DNA of 64,000 nucleotides from Sediminibacterium sp. TEGAF015 (GTDB lineage: Bacteria; Bacteroidota; Bacteroidia; Chitinophagales; Chitinophagaceae), in the NCBI RefSeq assembly GCF_025997995.1, contig NZ_AP026683.1:2790501-2854500 (forward strand), given 5' to 3'. Positions 1 through 8,797 of this stretch are shown piece by piece. The position numbers and the translations under genes are program-made. The notes beneath the pieces are model-generated. The model did no database searches and was not told the origin of the DNA. It saw only the letters and a program-made list of their open reading frames with translations. Positions within the stretch are counted from its first letter, which is position 1, and the number at the start of each line of letters is the position of its first letter.

Positions 1-180
1 CAGCATGCAGCAGGCTTCCATAATACCTTCATCGGTATAGGCCAACAGTATATGATTCTTTTCTTCAGATAATTCTTCTGCACTAAAATCTAGACCAAGC
101 GGTTTACGCAACAATTGGCGCCTCAATGCTACCATTTGTTCGTATTCCGCGGATCCATGTTGAATCATTTTTAGTGCCAT
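1..180 (-). CDS. GNAT-family N-acetyltransferase, N-terminal part
   Basis: The minus strand stays open from an ATG at 180 to the window edge and encodes about 60 residues beginning MALKMIQHG. The start, with the stretch around EYEQMVALRRQLLRKPLG, resembles the N-terminus of GNAT acetyltransferases that act on small molecules. The acetyl-CoA binding motif lies outside the window, so the family call rests on the N-terminal pattern only. The frame is also open for about 30 codons upstream without an ATG, and the internal Met at 168 is an alternative start. The gene is divergent from acpP. Confidence 0.5.
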   Translation of the reverse strand, partial: MALKMIQHGSAEYEQMVALRRQLLRKPLGLDFSAEELSEEKNHILLAYTDEGIMEACCML

Positions 181-278
181 AACACTAATATAACCATGAT
201 TTCTGAATAAAACCGGTCTAAAATCCAGAAAATACGCATTAATATGGCAGTCTGTGGAAACAAAAGTTGTTTAAAATA

Positions 279-307
279 TTGCTTATATCTCAAAATGTAT
301 ATTTTTG
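279..307 (+). promoter_or_regulatory. Predicted acpP promoter (TTG-N18-TATTTTTG)
   Basis: A TTG at 279-281 is followed after 18 bases by TATTTTTG at 300-307, which matches the Bacteroidota TTG / TAnnTTTG consensus. Transcription would begin near 312, leaving a leader of about 20 bases before acpP. Confidence 0.6.
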
Positions 308-331
308 CCGCAGTAAACAAAAACTTTTACA

Positions 332-568
332 ATGTCAGACATCGCAACAAGAGTAAAGAAAATCATCGTAGACAAATTGGGTGTAGACGAAGCTGAAGTA
401 ACTAATGAAGCTTCTTTTACCAACGATCTAGGTGCAGATTCTTTGGACACAGTTGAATTAATTATGGAATTCGAAAAAGAATTCAACATCTCTATTCCTG
501 ATGAGCAGGCTGAAACCATCACTACTGTAGGTCAGGCTGTTGCTTATTTAGAAGAGCACGCTAAGTAA
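332..568 (+). CDS. acpP: Acyl carrier protein
   Basis: This 78-residue acidic protein carries growing acyl chains on a phosphopantetheine arm during cytosolic type II fatty acid synthesis. The attachment motif DSLD is present with Ser37 as the modified residue, and length and helix pattern are typical. It is followed by the elongating ketosynthase gene fabF and by rnc, a common order in Bacteroidota. A strong promoter match lies just upstream, and a perfect 11-bp stem-loop separates it from fabF. That stem-loop could let acpP mRNA accumulate above the downstream genes, which would fit the high demand for ACP. Confidence 0.97.
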   Translation: MSDIATRVKKIIVDKLGVDEAEVTNEASFTNDLGADSLDTVELIMEFEKEFNISIPDEQAETITTVGQAVAYLEEHAK

Positions 569-595
569 GATATCTATTTAGTTAGGAATAATTTT

Positions 596-628
596 AATCC
601 GCCTTCTGATAAATTTGGAAGGCGGATT
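596..628 (+). promoter_or_regulatory. Intercistronic stem-loop between acpP and fabF
   Basis: AATCCGCCTTC (596-606) pairs perfectly with GAAGGCGGATT (618-628) around an 11-base loop. No T-run follows, so it is more likely an mRNA stabiliser or partial attenuator than a full terminator. Confidence 0.6.
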
Positions 629-650
629 ATAACATAAACAGGTTTGTTGT

Positions 651-1904
651 ATGCAATTAAAGCGCGTAGTTGTTACAGGTATTGGTACTATTACTCCCAT
701 TGGTAATAATCTGGAAGATTATTGGCAGGGGTTACTAAATGGTATTTCCGGTGCTGCACCTATCACTTTATTTGATGCAAGTAAATTCAAAACCCGTTTT
801 GCCTGTGAAATCAAGGGCTTTGACCCAACCAGTTTCATGGAGAAAAAAGAAGCCAGAAAGCTGGATCGCTTTGCACAATTAGCTATTTATGCAAGTGATA
901 TGGCAGTGGCCGACGCCAAAATATCTGCAGAAAACATTGATGCAGATAGAGTAGGGGTGATTTTCGCCAGCGGTATTGGAGGTCTCCGAACTTTCCAGGA
1001 AGAGATGATGAATTTTGCGGCCGGAGACGGAACGCCAAGATTCAATCCTTTCTTTATTCCTAAAATGATATTAGATATTGCAGCGGGTCAGATTTCCATG
1101 CGTCATGGATTTCGCGGCCCCAACTTTGCTGTGGTAAGTGCCTGTGCATCCAGCACCAATGGCATTATTGCAGCAGTAGATACCATTCGTTTAGGCAAGG
1201 CCGATATCATTATTAGTGGTGGATCAGAAGCCGTTATTAGTGAAGCAGGCGTTGGAGGATTTAACTCCATGAAAGCCATGAGCGAAAGAAACGATGATCC
1301 GGCAACAGCCAGCAGACCTTACGACAAAGACAGAGATGGATTTGTAATGGGAGAAGCAGCAGGTTGTTTGGTATTAGAAGAATACGAACACGCCGTTAAG
1401 CGTGGTGCAAAAATATATTGTGAGATTGCTGGTGGCGGCGCCACTGCAGATGCATACCATTTAACCGCTCCACATCCGGAAGGATTGGGTGCGCGTAACG
1501 TAATGATTGCTGCATTAAAAGATGCAGGTATGCAGCCCGATGAAATTGATTATATCAATACCCATGGAACTTCTACTCCATTAGGCGATGGTGCAGAAGT
1601 GAAAGCGATTACTGAAGTGTTTGGCAGCCATGCGTATAATTTAAATATCAGTGCAACCAAATCTATGACCGGACATTGCTTAGGTGCAGCCGGAGTAATA
1701 GAAGCCATCGCATGCATTCAGAGTGTGATTCATGATATTGTTCCCCCTACAATTAATCACTTCACAGATGATCCTGAACTGGATCCGAAATTGAATTTTA
1801 CTTTCAACAAGCCACAGCAAAAAATTGTACGTGCAGCTTTAAGTAATACATTCGGATTTGGCGGACACAATGCCTGTGTGATCGTGAAAAAATTCGTAGC
1901 ATAA
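651..1904 (+). CDS. fabF: Beta-ketoacyl-ACP synthase II
   Basis: FabF condenses malonyl-ACP with acyl-ACP to lengthen fatty acids. The 417-residue protein has the thiolase-fold triad: nucleophile Cys165 in SACASS, His305 in NTHGTSTPLGD and His342 in KSMTGHCLGAAG. The C-terminal glycine loop FGFGGHN is present. Length matches the family. It sits between acpP and rnc, with only three bases between its stop and the GTG start of rnc, so the two are probably translated from one message. Confidence 0.97.
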   Translation: MQLKRVVVTGIGTITPIGNNLEDYWQGLLNGISGAAPITLFDASKFKTRFACEIKGFDPTSFMEKKEARKLDRFAQLAIYASDMAVADAKISAENIDADRVGVIFASGIGGLRTFQEEMMNFAAGDGTPRFNPFFIPKMILDIAAGQISMRHGFRGPNFAVVSACASSTNGIIAAVDTIRLGKADIIISGGSEAVISEAGVGGFNSMKAMSERNDDPATASRPYDKDRDGFVMGEAAGCLVLEEYEHAVKRGAKIYCEIAGGGATADAYHLTAPHPEGLGARNVMIAALKDAGMQPDEIDYINTHGTSTPLGDGAEVKAITEVFGSHAYNLNISATKSMTGHCLGAAGVIEAIACIQSVIHDIVPPTINHFTDDPELDPKLNFTFNKPQQKIVRAALSNTFGFGGHNACVIVKKFVA

Positions 1905-1907
1905 CAA

Positions 1908-2615
1908 GTGCAATTTTTAATAAAGCTATTTAAACCCAAAGCTGCTTCTGCATTTGAAGAACAGCTCAGCAATATGCTTGGCATCAGGCCGGGTAACTTG
2001 CAATTGTATCGCAGTGCCCTGAGTCATCGCTCTGTTAAGGAAACACCTGATGAGAACAATGAGCGGCTTGAATTTCTGGGAGATGCGGTACTGAGTGCGG
2101 TTGTAGCCGATTATCTTTTTAAATTATATCCCTACAAAGGCGAGGGATTTCTGACGGAAATGCGATCCAAAATGGTGAACCGTCAGCAGCTGAATGATAT
2201 AGCCCTGAAAATGGGTTTGCGAAAATTAACTTTCTACAACAAGTTTGACAACGCATTAAAGGGTAGTCAGATTTTTGGTAATACGCTGGAAGCATTAATA
2301 GGAGCAGTCTACTTAGACAAGGGTTATCCCAAAACCCAGAGCTGGATACTGAAACAGATTGTGATTCCACATTTGTTTATGGAAGACCTGGAAGTGATTG
2401 ATATCAATCTGAAAAACAAACTGATTGGCTGGGCCAATAAAAACGGCAAGACCATCACGTTTGAAATGGCCGATGAAAAGTTAGAAGGCAACCGCCGCGT
2501 ATTCACCATGAATGCCGTACTTGATGGTGAAATATTTGCACAGGGAAAAGCCGGTAACAAAAAAGACGCCAGTCAGATTGCCGCGCAGGTCGCAATAGAA
2601 AAACTAGGATTATAG
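1908..2615 (+). CDS. rnc: Ribonuclease III
   Basis: RNase III cleaves double-stranded RNA during rRNA maturation and mRNA decay. The 235-residue protein has the signature ERLEFLGDAVL in the catalytic domain (about residues 15-150) and a C-terminal double-stranded RNA binding domain (about 165-235) ending KKDASQIAAQVAIEKL. The start is a GTG three bases after the fabF stop; no suitable ATG occurs before residue 23. The fabF-rnc arrangement is frequent in Bacteroidota. Its last six bases overlap the 3' end of the convergent epimerase gene. Confidence 0.95.
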   Translation: MQFLIKLFKPKAASAFEEQLSNMLGIRPGNLQLYRSALSHRSVKETPDENNERLEFLGDAVLSAVVADYLFKLYPYKGEGFLTEMRSKMVNRQQLNDIALKMGLRKLTFYNKFDNALKGSQIFGNTLEALIGAVYLDKGYPKTQSWILKQIVIPHLFMEDLEVIDINLKNKLIGWANKNGKTITFEMADEKLEGNRRVFTMNAVLDGEIFAQGKAGNKKDASQIAAQVAIEKLGL

Positions 2616-3032
2616 AACGTGCGCATCCGGGTGATGGATCTCCTGGCACAATTCAATTAATACCCCATTGGTTCCTTTGGGATGTAAAAAGCAAACCAGT
2701 TTATTGTCCGCTCCTTTTTTGGGCGTTTCATTCAAAAGGGTATATCCTTCTGCCACCAATCTTTGCATTTCGGCATGAATATCGGTTACATCAAAAGCAA
2801 TATGGTGCATGCCTTCTCCTTTTTTGCTAATGTATTTGGCAATCACACCCTCCGGATCGGTGGAAGCCACCAATTCAATTTTAGATTCCCCGGTTTTAAA
2901 AAAAGCCGTCATTACTTTTTCAGAAGCCACTTCTTCGGTTTTATAGCAGGGTGTATTGAGCAATTTTTCAAAAACCGGGATACTGACAGCCAGGTCATTT
3001 ACTGCGATTCCAATATGTTCAATTTTATTCAT
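2610..3032 (-). CDS. mce: Methylmalonyl-CoA epimerase
   Basis: This 140-residue glyoxalase-fold (VOC) protein would interconvert the 2R and 2S forms of methylmalonyl-CoA on the propionate-succinyl-CoA route. Metal ligands are visible: His6 in IEHIGIAV, His76/77 in GMHHIAFD and Glu127 in LIELCQE. The motif order and length match epimerases rather than lyases or dioxygenases. It converges on rnc. A stand-alone B12-binding mutase-type subunit occurs elsewhere in the window (26993-27400), consistent with the same pathway, but the mutase large subunit is not in the window. Confidence 0.92.
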   Translation of the reverse strand: MNKIEHIGIAVNDLAVSIPVFEKLLNTPCYKTEEVASEKVMTAFFKTGESKIELVASTDPEGVIAKYISKKGEGMHHIAFDVTDIHAEMQRLVAEGYTLLNETPKKGADNKLVCFLHPKGTNGVLIELCQEIHHPDAHVL

Positions 3033-3118
3033 GATGAATTTTTTATATATAGGGTTACGAATTGAGGAAAAACAACTCCTGTGTTAGCCCTGCGCCAAAA
3101 TTATAGAACCTATTGTTA

Positions 3119-3126
3119 TACTTTTG
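3119..3126 (+). promoter_or_regulatory. Predicted -7 box of the isc operon
   Basis: TACTTTTG matches TAnnTTTG and lies 28 bases before the iscS start. No clear -33 TTG is seen at the expected spacing. Confidence 0.5.
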
Positions 3127-3154
3127 CGTTATAAGCAAAAACAAGCAATCATTT

Positions 3155-4372
3155 ATGTTGAAGTTACCTGTTTACTTAGACAATAACGCCACTACACCCA
3201 TGGATCCAAGAGTTTTGGAAGCCATGTTACCTTATTTTACCGAGCATTTTGGTAATGCCGCCAGCCGTAACCACCCTTTTGGATGGGAAGCAGAAGAAGC
3301 GGTAGACTATGCCCGTGAGCAAGTAGCCAAATTAGTTGGTGCCGATCCCAAAGAAATCATTTTCACTTCCGGTGCAACCGAAGGGGACAACCTGGCTATC
3401 AAAGGTGTTTATGAAATGTATGCTTCAAAAGGCAACCATATCATCACTGTAACTACTGAACACAAAGCGGTTTTAGATACCTGCAAACACCTGGAAAGAG
3501 CGGGTGCAGAAGTAACTTACTTAGAAGTGAAGCCTGATGGCTTAATTGATTTACAACAGTTGGAAGCGGCTATCAAGCCTACCACCATTTTAATTGCGGT
3601 AATGTATGCCAACAATGAAATTGGTGTGATTCAGCCGGTGAAGGAAATTTCTGCCATTGCTAAGAAGCACGGTGTATTGTTCTTCTCCGATGCGGTACAG
3701 GCTGTAGGTAAAATTCCGGTAGATGTAAACAAGGATGGCATTGATATCATGGCATTCACTGCACACAAAATGTACGGTCCAAAAGGAATCGGTGCTTTGT
3801 ATGTGCGTCGTAAAAACCCACGCGTTAAAGTAACTGCCCAGATGGATGGCGGTGGCCATGAGCGCGGAATGAGAAGTGGTACTTTGAACGTTCCCGGTAT
3901 CGTAGGTTTTGGTAAAGCATGCGAATTGGCCCGTTTGGAAATGGCTGATGATGCTGCACGCCTGAGCAAATTGCGCGATAAACTAGAGAACGCTTTAATG
4001 AGTCTGGAAGAAGCATATGTAAACGGAAACAGAGAACACCGTTTGCCACATGTTGCCAATATCTCTTTCAAATATGTAGAGGGAGAAGGTTTGTTGATGG
4101 GCTTTAACAAGAACATCGCCTTGTCTTCTGGTTCTGCCTGTACTTCTGCTTCTCTAGAGCCAAGCTATGTTTTGAAAGCTTTGGGATTAGGAGACGATTT
4201 AGCACATAGCTCATTGCGTTTTGGTTTAGGAAGATTTACTACTGAAGAGCAGATTGACTATACTATTAAAGCCGTAAGCGAAACCGTATTGAAACTAAGA
4301 GATATGAGCCCGTTATGGGAAATGTTCAAAGAAGGAGTAGATATGGATAAAATTGAATGGGCACACCATTAA
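3155..4372 (+). CDS. iscS: Cysteine desulfurase IscS
   Basis: IscS is a PLP enzyme that removes sulfur from cysteine as a persulfide for Fe-S cluster assembly. The 405-residue protein has the PLP lysine Lys205 in [10 protein letters not shown] and the mobile-loop nucleophile Cys329 in [13 protein letters not shown], both typical of group I desulfurases. An in-frame codon 14 triplets upstream could extend it, but the start at [15 protein letters not shown] gives the usual length and follows a -7 box. It heads iscS-iscU-iscA; no iscR, hscA or hscB is found alongside. Confidence 0.95.
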   Translation: MLKLPVYLDNNATTPMDPRVLEAMLPYFTEHFGNAASRNHPFGWEAEEAVDYAREQVAKLVGADPKEIIFTSGATEGDNLAIKGVYEMYASKGNHIITVTTEHKAVLDTCKHLERAGAEVTYLEVKPDGLIDLQQLEAAIKPTTILIAVMYANNEIGVIQPVKEISAIAKKHGVLFFSDAVQAVGKIPVDVNKDGIDIMAFTAHKMYGPKGIGALYVRRKNPRVKVTAQMDGGGHERGMRSGTLNVPGIVGFGKACELARLEMADDAARLSKLRDKLENALMSLEEAYVNGNREHRLPHVANISFKYVEGEGLLMGFNKNIALSSGSACTSASLEPSYVLKALGLGDDLAHSSLRFGLGRFTTEEQIDYTIKAVSETVLKLRDMSPLWEMFKEGVDMDKIEWAHH

Positions 4373-4429
4373 TAGTGGTCCCAACAAACAACAAAACTAT
4401 TAAACCCTAACAAAATAAATTAACATACT

Positions 4430-4846
4430 ATGGCATACTCAGAAAAAGTAATTGACCACTACAATAATCCTAAGAACGTAGGTACATTAGACAAGTCTAA
4501 GAGCAATGTAGGTACGGGTTTAGTAGGTGCTCCGGAGTGCGGGGACGTAATGCGTTTACAAATTGAAGTAGACGATGCAACTGGTGTTATCACCGATGCT
4601 AAATTCAAAACCTTTGGATGTGGCTCTGCCATTGCTTCTTCATCATTAGCAACTGAGTGGTTAAAAGGTAAAACTTTGGATCAGGCAGTAGCTATCGACA
4701 ACATGGAACTGGTAGAAGAATTGAATCTTCCTCCGGTAAAAATCCACTGTTCTGTATTGGCTGAAGACGCTATAAAGAGCGCCATCAACGATTACAGAAA
4801 GAAGAACGGTTTGGAAGAACTGGTGTTCGAAGAAAGAATTCACTAA
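4430..4846 (+). CDS. iscU: Fe-S cluster scaffold IscU
   Basis: IscU is the scaffold on which Fe-S clusters are built from IscS sulfur. The 138-residue protein keeps the three ligand cysteines Cys37, Cys64 and Cys107, with His106 beside the last, and the chaperone-binding motif LPPVK at 100-104. The intact LPPVK suggests that it uses an HscA/HscB-type chaperone encoded elsewhere. It lies 57 bases after iscS and 17 bases before iscA, as expected for one operon. Confidence 0.96.
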   Translation: MAYSEKVIDHYNNPKNVGTLDKSKSNVGTGLVGAPECGDVMRLQIEVDDATGVITDAKFKTFGCGSAIASSSLATEWLKGKTLDQAVAIDNMELVEELNLPPVKIHCSVLAEDAIKSAINDYRKKNGLEELVFEERIH

Positions 4847-4863
4847 TTGTTAAATAGCATTGT

Positions 4864-5220
4864 ATGAGTGAGATAGCTGCAGAAAATAGCATATACGTAA
4901 GCGACAAAGCCAAGGCCAAAGTAAAACAACTGATGGACGAAGCTGGCGTTGCTGGCGACCCAAGCTATTTTTTAAGAGTAGGTGTTGTGGGTGGAGGTTG
5001 TTCCGGATTAAGCTATAAGCTGGATTTTGACAACGAAATCAAACCCATGGATCAGGTTTTTGAAGACAATGGTGTAAAAGTAGTCACCGATTTAAAAAGC
5101 TTCTTATACCTGGTGAATACCGAGCTTGATTTCTCTGATGGATTGAATGGTAAAGGGTTTTATTTCAATAATCCCAATGCCAGCAGAAGTTGCGGATGCG
5201 GAGAAAGCTTTGCGGTTTAA
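4864..5220 (+). CDS. iscA: Fe-S assembly A-type protein IscA
   Basis: This 118-residue A-type carrier has the canonical cysteines Cys46 in GGGCSGLSY and Cys110/Cys112 in SCGCGESF. A-type proteins deliver iron or Fe-S clusters to target enzymes. It is the last gene of iscS-iscU-iscA and is followed by a strong rho-independent terminator. Whether it is closer to IscA, SufA or ErpA cannot be decided by eye. Confidence 0.93.
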   Translation: MSEIAAENSIYVSDKAKAKVKQLMDEAGVAGDPSYFLRVGVVGGGCSGLSYKLDFDNEIKPMDQVFEDNGVKVVTDLKSFLYLVNTELDFSDGLNGKGFYFNNPNASRSCGCGESFAV

Positions 5221-5286
5221 AAACTGAAGCATATTCGCCATTGCTTTTCTGCGACAGACTTTGTTAAATTAATAGCAATCAATAGT

Positions 5287-5312
5287 AAAACCCCGATTCG
5301 TCGGGGTTTTTG
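5287..5312 (+). terminator. Rho-independent terminator of the isc operon
   Basis: AAAACCCCGA and TCGGGGTTTT form a perfect 10-bp stem around the stable loop TTCG, ending in a T-run. It lies 66 bases after iscA and just before the gldFG promoter. Confidence 0.92.
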
Positions 5313-5325
5313 CGTACAAAAACTT

Positions 5326-5333
5326 TAGATTTG
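5326..5333 (+). promoter_or_regulatory. -7 box 4 nt upstream of the gldFG-like gene
   Basis: TAGATTTG fits TAnnTTTG and ends exactly four bases before the ATG at 5338. This position would place the transcription start at or beside the start codon, giving a leaderless mRNA. Confidence 0.5.
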
Positions 5334-5337
5334 GGCC

Positions 5338-7767
5338 ATGTGGAAGATCTGTAAAAAAGAGTGGCAACAGTTTTTTGCTTCTTTAACCGGATACCTGGTA
5401 CTCAGTGTATTTTTAGGTGTAACAGGATTATTGTTTTTTGTATTTCCAGAAACCAGTCTGCTCAATTTTGGGTATGCCAGTTTAGCGCCGTTTTTCCAAT
5501 TAATGCCCTGGCTTTTGTTGTTTTTAATTCCGGCCATTACCATGCGCAGTATATCAGACGAAATGCGCACGGGCACTTTCGAAATTTTACAAACCCTTCC
5601 CTTGTCACTCAGGCAAATTATTGCAGGAAAATACTTCGGCACTTTATTAATTATTGCAGTAGCATTGTTTCCAACAGTGATCTATGCCATCTCCATGCAG
5701 GCTTTAAGTATTACCGGTGGGATTGACACTGGCGCAACCATTGGGAGTTATATCAGTTTGTTCTTACTGGCCGCAGTGTATGCTGCCATTGGGATATACG
5801 CCAGCAGTGTAACAACCAATACCATTGCGGCATTCGGGTTAGGGGCGATTATCGGCTTTGCTTTATTTGCCGGATTCAGTTCTGTAGCACAACTGCCTTT
5901 GTTCAATGGCGGCATGGATTATTATATTGAACTGCTGGGCATACAAATGCATGCAGCTAATATCAGCCGCGGTGTGATGGCGCTTTCCGATATTTTATAT
6001 TTCATTGGACTGATTGTGTTTTTTCTGTATCTCACTCAATTACAGTTAAAGCCATCAGGTAAGTCAAAAAAGCAAATGGGGATTGCTGTGCTTGCAATGA
6101 TTGCGATTGCATTTGCTGGATCCAGATTAAACCAAAGACTCGATTTAACCGAAGACAAAAGATTTACGCTGAGTCCTTCTACCATTCGCATGTTGGAAAA
6201 AATTGACTCAACGGTTAAAGTCGAAGTTTTTTTAACGGGTGAATTATCTGCGGATTACAAGAAGCTCAGTCTGGCAACAGCGGATATGCTGGAGGCTTTT
6301 AATAGTTATGCCAACAACCAGATCAAAGTAGATTTTATTGACCCGGTAGAAGGGCTGGCAGATGATACGGCCAAAGCTATGCGTTATGATAGTTTGCAGA
6401 AAATGGGCGTAGTGTTTGAGCAAGTAAATAATCAATGGGTATTGCCATCAGCATTAGTGTATTATCGCAAAGGACAGGCACCTATTCCGGTAGATTTAAG
6501 AAGCAGCAGAAAAATTTACAAACAGTTCAATGTTATTGCAGAAGAACCGCAGGAAGATGTGGAAGCCACCCGCAATGCAGCCGAAGCACTACTCGAAAAC
6601 AAGTTTGCAACTGCCATTGATAAAATGACCCGACTGGATGTGCCCACCATTGCCTATGTAGTAGGAAATGGACAACCCACCGATTTAACGGTGAACGATT
6701 TGGGAGAAAGTTTGCGCAACGAATACCGTTTGGGCATATTCAACTTAAAGCAGGGTTATCCCGATGCATCCATCATTAAGACTTTACTGATGGTAAAGCC
6801 CAAAGAATCATTTACAGACGAAGATTTGCTAAAGCTGGATCAGTATGTAATGAACGGAGGCAATATTATCTGGTTCATTGATAAACTACATGCAGAATTG
6901 GATAGCTTAAAAAGAACAGAAGGGCAGTATACGGCATTCGACAGAGGATTGGGACTAGATGAATTGTTATTTAAATACGGAGTAAGAATCAATGGAGACC
7001 TGGTACAGGATTTAAATTGCTCCAAGATACCCTTGGTGGTAGGCCGCAATCCGGATGGAAGTATCCGCATGCAAAGAATGCCCTGGCCATATTATCCATT
7101 GCTCTCTTCCAGAACACCGAATCCTATCTCGGCCAACTTAGACAGGGTATTACCCATATTCCCCTCGAGCATTGATACGGTAATGGCCAAAGGAATACAG
7201 AAAACCATTTTGCTATCAACCGATTCCAGTAGCAGAATCCTTCCTTCTCCGGCAGTGGTTTCACTCAATAGTGTGCAATCAGAAGAAGACCTGTATAGTT
7301 TTACCAAATCGTATATACCGGTTGCTGTGTTACTGGAAGGCAAATTCAATTCTTTGTTCAGTAACCGTTTGCCTAAAACGGTAATGGATTCTGTAAAACA
7401 ATTTACCGGTAAATCCTTCCTGGCAAAAGCAAAAAAAGCCGGGAAGCAGATTGTGGTAGCAGATGGAGATATTGTAACCAATGAAGTCAGCCAAACCACA
7501 GGGCCTTTGCCCATGGGTATGATACAAATGGAAAACTATCGTTTTGCTAACAAGGCTTTCTTTTTGAATAGTGTAGATTATCTGTCTTCGGATAATTCAT
7601 TGTTTGAAAGCCGAAACAAAACAGTAGTCCTGAGATTGCTGAACAAACAAAAATTACAGGAGCAAAAGACTTTATGGCAGGGGATTAACGTACTTTTACC
7701 CGTCATTGTAATTCTGCTGACCGGATTTATTTTCCAGTGGTGGAGAAAAAAGCAATACAGCATTTAA
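5338..7767 (+). CDS. GldF-GldG-like fused ABC transporter membrane protein
   Basis: The 809-residue protein joins two units that are separate in Flavobacterium. Residues 1-240 form an ABC-2 permease with about six membrane segments and the GldF-like motif RSISDEMRTGTFEILQTLP. Residues 250-780 form a GldG-type (intra-gliding) domain starting near SRLNQRLDLTEDKRFTLS, and a last membrane helix lies at about 782-802. GldA/F/G belong to an ABC transporter linked to gliding motility, but related proteins occur in non-gliding bacteria. No ATPase partner is adjacent. It starts an operon with the TerC-family and MurF-Alr genes (gaps of 12 and 4 bases). Confidence 0.82.
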   Translation: MWKICKKEWQQFFASLTGYLVLSVFLGVTGLLFFVFPETSLLNFGYASLAPFFQLMPWLLLFLIPAITMRSISDEMRTGTFEILQTLPLSLRQIIAGKYFGTLLIIAVALFPTVIYAISMQALSITGGIDTGATIGSYISLFLLAAVYAAIGIYASSVTTNTIAAFGLGAIIGFALFAGFSSVAQLPLFNGGMDYYIELLGIQMHAANISRGVMALSDILYFIGLIVFFLYLTQLQLKPSGKSKKQMGIAVLAMIAIAFAGSRLNQRLDLTEDKRFTLSPSTIRMLEKIDSTVKVEVFLTGELSADYKKLSLATADMLEAFNSYANNQIKVDFIDPVEGLADDTAKAMRYDSLQKMGVVFEQVNNQWVLPSALVYYRKGQAPIPVDLRSSRKIYKQFNVIAEEPQEDVEATRNAAEALLENKFATAIDKMTRLDVPTIAYVVGNGQPTDLTVNDLGESLRNEYRLGIFNLKQGYPDASIIKTLLMVKPKESFTDEDLLKLDQYVMNGGNIIWFIDKLHAELDSLKRTEGQYTAFDRGLGLDELLFKYGVRINGDLVQDLNCSKIPLVVGRNPDGSIRMQRMPWPYYPLLSSRTPNPISANLDRVLPIFPSSIDTVMAKGIQKTILLSTDSSSRILPSPAVVSLNSVQSEEDLYSFTKSYIPVAVLLEGKFNSLFSNRLPKTVMDSVKQFTGKSFLAKAKKAGKQIVVADGDIVTNEVSQTTGPLPMGMIQMENYRFANKAFFLNSVDYLSSDNSLFESRNKTVVLRLLNKQKLQEQKTLWQGINVLLPVIVILLTGFIFQWWRKKQYSI

Positions 7768-7779
7768 TTAAAACGCATC

Positions 7780-8793
7780 ATGAGCGCACATCAAATTGTT
7801 TATCTCGTATTCGGAATTGTACTAACCATTGCACTGGCATTTGACCTTGGATTGCTAAGTAAGAAAAATAAAACGATCTCTATCCGTCAAGCATTAAACC
7901 AAACCATGTTCTGGGTAGGGTTGGCTATTGCCTTTTTTGTTTTCTTATGGATAGAAGGTCCGGCTCTGGCATTGGAAAGTGCTGATGCAACCGGAGAAGT
8001 CAGCAGACACCAGTTGCCATTTGAATTTTTGAGTGCTTATTTGATGGAGTGGAGTTTAAGCATCGACAATATTTTTGTTTTCATTCTGATCTTTAATTCC
8101 TTTAATGTTAAGGAAGCGTATTACTCAAGAGTATTGTTGCTGGGAATATTGATGGCCATCATCTTCCGTGTATTATTTATCACATTGGGTGTGGCACTGG
8201 TAGCCAAGTTCTCATGGGTACTCTATATTTTCGGCGGATTTTTAATTTATACAGGGTATCATATGTTCAAAGCCAATGAAGATGAACAGTTTGATCCGCA
8301 AACATCCAAGATTTACAAGTTCTTAAAATCCTTCCTGCCCTTGGTGAACCACGATGGTGGTGGAAAATACATGATTCGTGAAAATGGTAAACCTGTATAC
8401 ACTACTTTATTTGTAGTAGTGGTATTGCTGGCAGCCATTGACCTGGTATTTGCACTGGACTCAATTCCTGCGGTGATGGGTATTTCCAAGGATCCTTTGA
8501 TTATTTACACTTCCAATATTTTTGCTGTACTCGGATTGCGTTCTTTGTTCTTTCTATTGAGAGGAGCAGTAACCAAGTTTGATTATCTGCAGCAGGGTAT
8601 TGCCATTGTACTGGTGTTCATTGGCATAAAAATGCTGGGGGAACATTACCTGAGTATGTGGATGAGCAAAACCAGTCAGGTAGCCCTTTCGTTGGGAGTG
8701 ATTGTATTGTGCATTTCAGGTTCTATTATGTATTCAATTGTTCTTGAGAAGAAAGGAACGCCAAAAGATTACATAGACGATTCCGTAAAGTAA
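7780..8793 (+). CDS. TerC/Alx-family integral membrane protein
   Basis: This 337-residue protein has about nine hydrophobic segments and the two acidic repeat motifs of the TerC family, SLSIDNIFVF near residue 95 and LVFALDSIPAV near residue 225. TerC/Alx proteins are implicated in manganese export and in supplying metals to secreted enzymes. The tellurite-resistance name is historical, and no ter cluster is nearby. It lies between the gldFG-like gene and murF-alr in a tight operon. Confidence 0.88.
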   Translation: MSAHQIVYLVFGIVLTIALAFDLGLLSKKNKTISIRQALNQTMFWVGLAIAFFVFLWIEGPALALESADATGEVSRHQLPFEFLSAYLMEWSLSIDNIFVFILIFNSFNVKEAYYSRVLLLGILMAIIFRVLFITLGVALVAKFSWVLYIFGGFLIYTGYHMFKANEDEQFDPQTSKIYKFLKSFLPLVNHDGGGKYMIRENGKPVYTTLFVVVVLLAAIDLVFALDSIPAVMGISKDPLIIYTSNIFAVLGLRSLFFLLRGAVTKFDYLQQGIAIVLVFIGIKMLGEHYLSMWMSKTSQVALSLGVIVLCISGSIMYSIVLEKKGTPKDYIDDSVK

Positions 8794-8797
8794 ATCT

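Noticed and set aside
283-522. Minus-strand open frame over acpP
   Set aside because: It is antisense to a certain gene, has a low-complexity Ser-rich product and no start signal.
3631-4116. 161-codon minus-strand frame inside iscS
   Set aside because: It mirrors the codon pattern of iscS, has no family resemblance and lies wholly within a certain gene.
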